In this document: positions 58,585 through 64,000 of the stretch, piece by piece | How the letters are laid out: each line of letters opens with the position of its first letter | Numbering within the stretch: position 1 is the first letter of the stretch | DNA from: Eucalyptus grandis | Lineage: Eukaryota; Streptophyta; Magnoliopsida; Myrtales; Myrtaceae | Direction of reading: 5' to 3' | Assembly (NCBI RefSeq): GCF_016545825.1 | Contig: NC_052612.1 | Span: forward strand, 3,410,001-3,474,000 | Length of the DNA stretch: 64,000 bases | Notes under the pieces: model-generated | Told to the model about the DNA's origin: nothing | The model's input: only the letters and a program-made list of their open reading frames with translations | Databases searched by the model: none | Made by a program: the position numbers and the translations under genes

Positions 58585-60753
58585 ATGGCATTTAACTTTA
58601 TATTGGATTTGTGGAGAAAATGGAACATCTGAGGTTTCATCGTACTAAGCCTCTTGCTTCATGTTTTTCTCATTTTATTTGTATCCCTTAGAAAGAAAAC
58701 AACGGATCGCCACATTATTTTCCTCTTGTGGTTGGCCTATTTGATGGCTGATTGGGTAGCTGCATTTACGGTTGGGCTCATTTCTCACAACCGAGGCAAT
58801 TCAAGTGCTCATGTAGTAGAAGTAGATGAAGGACTTCAGGCATTTTAGGCCTAATTTCTCTTACTACATCTTGGCGGTCCAGATACCATCACTGCATTTT
58901 CTCTCGAGGACAGTTCACTTTGGCCATGGCATCTGCTCAGTCTCATCTTCCAAGTCTATATTGACATCTACGTCTTTGTGTAGATATTTCCTAGCGACAA
59001 GTCAATGGTGATCCCAATGATTTTGGTATTTCTTGCAGGGGTTATAAAAATTGCGGAGAGGACACTGGCACTTTATCTCTTGAGCCTTCCAAGGGTTAAG
59101 GAATCGACGCTTTTAGAAAAGGAGCTAAGAATGGTTGTAGACTCGCAATTGCTTGAAGAACTCAATGTTCTTGGGGATAGACATGGATGTTCTGATGAAG
59201 GAAGAGCAAAGCTTGATGAGAGCATCATGATAAAGCATGCTTACTCATTATTTCAAATCTTTAAGGGTTTCATCATAGATCTCATCTTCACAAGACAACA
59301 ACGCGAAATGAGCCGTGAATATTTTGCCAAAGTTTCTGCGATGGATGCGTTGAGAGTGATATCAGTCAAACTTGTTTCATTTATGAAAAGCTCCACACAA
59401 AAGCGTTGACAATACATCACAAGTGGAGCTACATTTTCCGCATCATAACTTGCACTAGTGTTGTGGTGGCTTTGGGTCAGGTTACTCGCTTGAAGAAGTA
59501 TGGACTCCCCAAGCTTGATGTGAAAATTACTCATTTCCTTCTTTTCGGAGGGATTATTCTTGATGGGATAGCTCTGTTGATGCTCGTTTTCTCCAATTGG
59601 ACTATTGTTAGAATCAAATATAACACCACAGGGTCATCTAAACTAGATTTATTTCTCCACAAGTTAGGTATCCACCATGGATTACCTGAGGAAGCCTCGA
59701 TATGCTGCATGTGAAGTAGAATCTTACACCAATATTACTTACGAGGTCTTATATACACCTTTAATATTTCGAAGGTGGTCAGAGTCCATCTCTGCTTGCA
59801 ACATTTTTTCTGAGGCATTGAAGGAGAGTCCGAGAAAGATATGTAAATACAATCAATTTTGGGGCATCATCATTATTAAAAATATTTGCAGTTTGCCATT
59901 TCAAATGGTTGACAAGATCATCTCTTGTGTCCATCAAGCTGGTCAAACAATTGAAAGATTCTGTGGTAAAAGATCAATGATTGCGGATGCGAAGTGTGTT
60001 GAAGAATCCCTTTCTTAAGAAGCTATGGATTATCATCTTTAATGAGGTGAAAGAAGGATCTAAGAAATTGGATGATCCAGAAACGGTGAGGCAGATAGTT
60101 AACACTAGTGGTAATCTGTTTTTCCCGCGTAGATCGTGGACACGAAATCTCAACAAAGTTTCAGACCATGTCACCAAGGCTAATTTCCATATCCATGTTA
60201 TAAGGTTGCACATTGCTACTGAAATTTGGTATAACATAGAGATATCCATTGGAAGAAATGATGAAAGGGAGTTTAGCAAGATCTTGTCTGATTATATGTT
60301 ATATATTTTACTTAATCGGCCTAATGTGATGTCTACCGTGGTGGCGGTGGATATTGCCCAAATGATATCATCAGAGATGCTGCGCGAGCTTCAGGACCGC
60401 ATTATCAGTGATGTGACCAAGGATCCGGAAGGGATGTGCAAAAAATTGTACAATACTATTCGGAATCCTTACTCAACGAAGGGGTCCAGTTGGTCCACGG
60501 AATGGAAGATCTTGGGAAAATGAAGTGGAATTTCATGAGCGGAGCGTGGCGTGGGATGTTGCTATATGCAGCAGTTAATATTAAGGGAGAGGCACATGTG
60601 CAGGTGCTGAGCGAAGGTGGAGAGCTTCTTACCTTTATTTGGCTGTTAATGGCTCATTTCGGTTGCTTCTACAAACCTGAATGGGGCCTGTGTTACGAAT
60701 TCTGGGATGAGTTTGAGCGGAGCGAGTATCTACGTTGGCAATCTACTAAATGA
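58585..60753 (+). pseudogene. DUF4220-DUF594 pseudogene, full length
   Basis: Paralogue of 44604-46848 over its whole length. It starts MAFNFILDLWRKWNI, then a TGA at 58630. The tryptophan and serine codons of FWAS became TAG (58846) and TAA (58852), and a TAG lies at 58980. Frameshifts occur near 59375, 59665, 59995 and 60480. The C-terminal part is still clear: FSKILSDYMLYILLNRPNVM and the DUF594 signature GEAHVQVLSEGGELLTFIWL, ending in WQSTK. It carries many independent lesions, none at the A run that breaks the other gene. AATAAA follows at 60822-60827. Confidence 0.92.
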
Positions 60754-61879
60754 TTACTCAGATATTTCATCCATATCGTCTTATTTACCACCCTCGTGAC
60801 ATTTCTACAAATGTTTGTTTGAATAAAATATACTAGTTTGTGTATCTTTGTGACTAATGTGGAGTATGGATGGATTGTCGTTCCTCATATAAGCATTGCA
60901 TATGTCTACTCTCATTGATAATAAATAATCATATCATACTTATAATTTTTAAAAAAATAAGAAAGTCTAATAGGTTTTGCTTCTTAAGGTAAAATGCTAG
61001 ATTTTAAATTTACACAAGGGATAGTAATTTTCTCAAAGATGGGATGTAATATCACGATTTCGCATTCATATTTAAAAACACGAATGTGTATAATCGTCCT
61101 CTCATTGTCATTCTCATAAGGAAGCTGACCATATGGCTACTTTTCCTATGACTTTTTTTCTCGACAATTGACTGATTGTTTTGTAGGAAATAGATTTGAA
61201 ATGAGGAAGTGTAATTTTCACGTAAAAAGAAAAAAAAAATTCAGGTGGTGTAATCTCGCTCGATTCGTTAAATAATCTAATTTGACTATTTTTGGTTGTG
61301 AGTGTAAAATGATTTTGTATATTTGTAATGGATATGACATCAATTATTCCCCATGAGCTTTAGCAAGGGGATCAATTATGCAGAGATAGACAGATGGCAT
61401 CCAAGGTTGATGCTTGAACGCAATTCATCTTCTTCATAAACAGGACAGTATAAAGTCAATTGGCAATACACAAATCGAGAGCCATATGAATTCGTATGAT
61501 AAAATGCCAATTGGGAAGAGCTAAGGCATCCGCAGATCGATCCCAGGAGATGCGGGATTATATGAAAGAATCACAAATCAGCTCTTAAATTTGGAATATG
61601 TTCACTTTGCCACAATTATGGAGCCGCATGAACCCTCTACCCGGAATGTATCTATCGAAGGTTATGGCTACGTAACTCCCACCATGCTACTGTACATTGC
61701 TAAGCCTCATCTGCCTGGAGTCCCGATTTGAAGTGCCGATGTACAGAAAAGTTATGACTAAAGCATCAGAACTCATGAAATTTTAATGATTTATTATTAT
61801 TATTATTTATTTTTACTATAAGTTATTATGATTTATCAAAAATAATTTCTTAAATTAATAATTTTTACTCGCTTGTCAA
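60754..61879. other. Spacer; 3' flank of the DUF4220 pseudogene, then unassigned sequence
   Basis: The first about 300 bases parallel 46850-47150. From about 61060 to 61880 I see no ORF, repeat or RNA gene that can be supported. Confidence 0.55.
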
Positions 61880-64000
61880 ATCGTGGCCTCCGTACATTGT
61901 ATCGGTAGTCCACCGTCTCCTCCCTTCTCAACGCTTCGTCGGTTCGCGCCACGGGACTCCCATCGCCCCGATCCTCCACCGCGACGGACGACGGAGCATC
62001 CGCTTCAACGGGAGAGCGCAATTCCGGCGGCCTCCGCGGCCGCTCCGCCCATCGACTCCGGATCGTCGATTCGGAAGCTGATCAAGCTCGTGGCCCGATA
62101 CGTACTTCTCTTGCCCGTCACCAACGCCTCATGGGAAGCGAGATCCGAGATAATCGGGGAGGTCGGCGATGCCGGTGCGACTGAGAGTGCTGCGTCGCCG
62201 GAGAGCGAATTGGTTCCGAGCAGTCCGTCTAGGAGCAGGGCGAGCGTTTTCGGCATTTTTTCTAGTGATTATGTGCTCGAAGATCAGTATAGGAATCCTT
62301 GGAATGAGATCAGGATGGGGAAGCTGGCGGAAGATGTCAATGCTCTCGCCGGGACTATATGCTGCTATAAGGTAAATTAAACTGAGCTTTGAACAACTAT
62401 CGGATGGTGATACTTTTGCTTCTGGTTCTGAACGTGGTGCCATTTGTTTTCTGCGATGTTTCTCCAGCTTAAGTTTCTCGGTTCGAATGATGGTTCGATG
62501 GTTGAAATGTGGTTTTAACCGAATTCCGAGCGTTTTTGTCCCTGCCTATTGCTTGTATCAACGCAATGCATACTATGTCATTTTAAGAAAGAGAGTTCCT
62601 ATGGGCTTTTTCGGCAGAAGATGAATTCCGTGTAATGTCATTGACACTACTAGAGTGGTAATACAGTTTGTGGTGCTTCGATAAATTCCTGATATAAAAA
62701 GTGACAGATGCTGGTGCTTAGTCAGTGGATAATCAGTTCTAGTACTCTGCTATTTGTAGTTTGAATGTCAATTCCTCTTTGAATAATCTAGAAATGATCA
62801 TCTAGTAATTAGAGAATATATTGAACAACATGCTGCTGCTTTGCTGTAAGAAGTACTTTTCTATCATTCGTGCATGTGCATATCTAAATTCTCATCAATC
62901 TTTGTCCATATCAAGTTCTGCAATCAGAATGCCTGAGTTCTCTAGTCATTAGCCATTGTTCATGTAGTGTGGGAAGTCATCATTAGAATTGTGCATGACA
63001 GAACATCCCCATTGTATTCTGCCTTTTGATTTTGGACCAGCACTGCTTCTTCATCGACGATGGCAGCGCAGGTGCTCATCAATGGCGTACCAACTGAGAG
63101 TAACTCAGTCCATAGAAGGTATTATATGAAGCAGTACTTCCGATCGATGATAGCATGCTACTTCCTCCCCTCAAGTTGATGATTGCTTCATTGGCTTATA
63201 GGGCGAGAATACATGTTTCCATATGCTGCCACTAAGCAGTTGCAGGAGCCACGTTACTCCTGATCCTGAAGGATGGTGTCACTTTGATGGCCATGCCTTA
63301 AATTTGTGTTTATTCTTTGCAAACCATATTTACTCGCATTTTTTTCTTTACTCTACTCATAAAAACTATGGAGGAGTTTGCTAATTTGCTAGCCATTCAC
63401 CATTCTCTTATTACCAAAAATAAAAATAAATAAATCAAACCCATCCAAACTATGGAGAAGCTTGCTAATCAACATCCTCTTGCCAAGAAATATTGGCAGT
63501 TTGTCAAGGTTTTCGACTTGTTCAAGCACAATCCTCAGATGCCAGATCTTCACAAAGTTGTCCCTTCCCTGATATAGTCTCATTACTGATCCATTCTGCT
63601 GTTTAACTTATACTGGTAATTTCCTGCAGAAATCCAGGATTCCTCGATTCAGTTGCACTAACCACCTATTTCACATTTGTGGCTTGTTATACTAGAACTG
63701 GGAAATCATCTCAATTAAGGCCATCTCCCCAGAGATAAAGAGATAAAAATTACTTTAACAAGAGGCAGAAAAGAAGGAATAAAATGAGAAAAAAGAAAGA
63801 GAGAACATAACAGAGATACTATGGTGGACTTGTCCAGGCTCCAAGGTTTATTTGCCGAAGGTTGTGTCTTCTGTGATATGCCAGCTCTGGCAGACAGAGA
63901 TAGCATTCTGAAAAGGGATGCTTGTTTTGAGAGCTCATTAATATGCCATTCACAGCAAATGAATATTCATGGGAGGATATTTGGAGGATTTTAATGCGAA
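61880..64000 (+). pseudogene. ACOT9-like acyl-CoA thioesterase, copy E, cut by the window end
   Basis: Exon 1 (about 61880-62371) is the best in the window. One 165-codon frame runs from ATG 61883 through PVTNASWEARSEI, SPSRSRASVF, FSSDYVLEDQYRNPWNEIRM and KLAEDVNALAGTICCYK to a GTAAAT donor. Exon 2 is reduced to about 63059-63118. Exon 3 starts after CTGCAG at 63630, has the same shift after QEAEKK-like codons, then RDSILKRDACFESS and IHGRIFGGF followed by the shared stop near 63993. It was broken before the window ends; exons 4 and 5 would lie beyond. Confidence 0.84.

Overview
The window looks like a repeat-rich, intron-containing plant nuclear chromosome segment. It has an AT-rich background, GC-rich 5' exons with GT-AG introns, and LTR retrotransposons, LINEs, a SINE, and hAT, Mutator and PIF-like DNA transposons. 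The protein families (DUF4220/DUF594, plant ACOT9-like acyl-CoA thioesterase, chloroplast threonine synthase) are those of a flowering plant, probably a woody eudicot. A Myrtaceae genome such as Eucalyptus is a guess only. There is no prokaryotic, organellar or CRISPR content.

Two gene families have been copied repeatedly. The first is a hotdog-fold acyl-CoA thioesterase (ACOT9/ACOT10-like) with five exons and a shared 2.2 kb downstream flank. It is present as copy A (minus strand, 1-5860), copy B (10945-16516), copy C (48846-53940) and copy E (61880 to the window end). All look dead, and at least two frameshifts appear to be shared, so a broken gene seems to have been duplicated. Copy C sits directly downstream of a fragment of the first exon of threonine synthase. 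The second family is the plant-specific membrane protein DUF4220-DUF594. There is one nearly intact gene (44604-46848, broken only by one extra A in a homopolymer), one clear full-length pseudogene (58585-60753), and several fragments holding only the N-terminus (18443, 33981, 55742 and older remnants).

The spacers between the copies carry nested mobile elements, and the paralogous copies often preserve the empty site. Examples are a Ty3/Gypsy element with 3.1 kb LTRs (20270-30574, minus strand, 5 bp target duplication), a hAT element inside a thioesterase exon (11588-12951, 8 bp duplication), a Mutator-like element (56521-57409, 9 bp), a SINE (about 17287-17488), two LINE pieces with 13 and 18 bp duplications, a short retroposon, two PIF-like elements with very GC-rich cores, a Copia remnant and a foldback element. 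Two arrays of a roughly 120 bp minisatellite (30640-31740 and 35770-38790) follow the DUF4220 fragments.

Only the 44604-46848 gene is a plausible functional protein gene, and only if the frameshift is an assembly error or a tolerated allele. Nothing here forms a multi-gene pathway. The interest lies in the duplication history, the gene chimera, the LTR structure and the GC-core elements.
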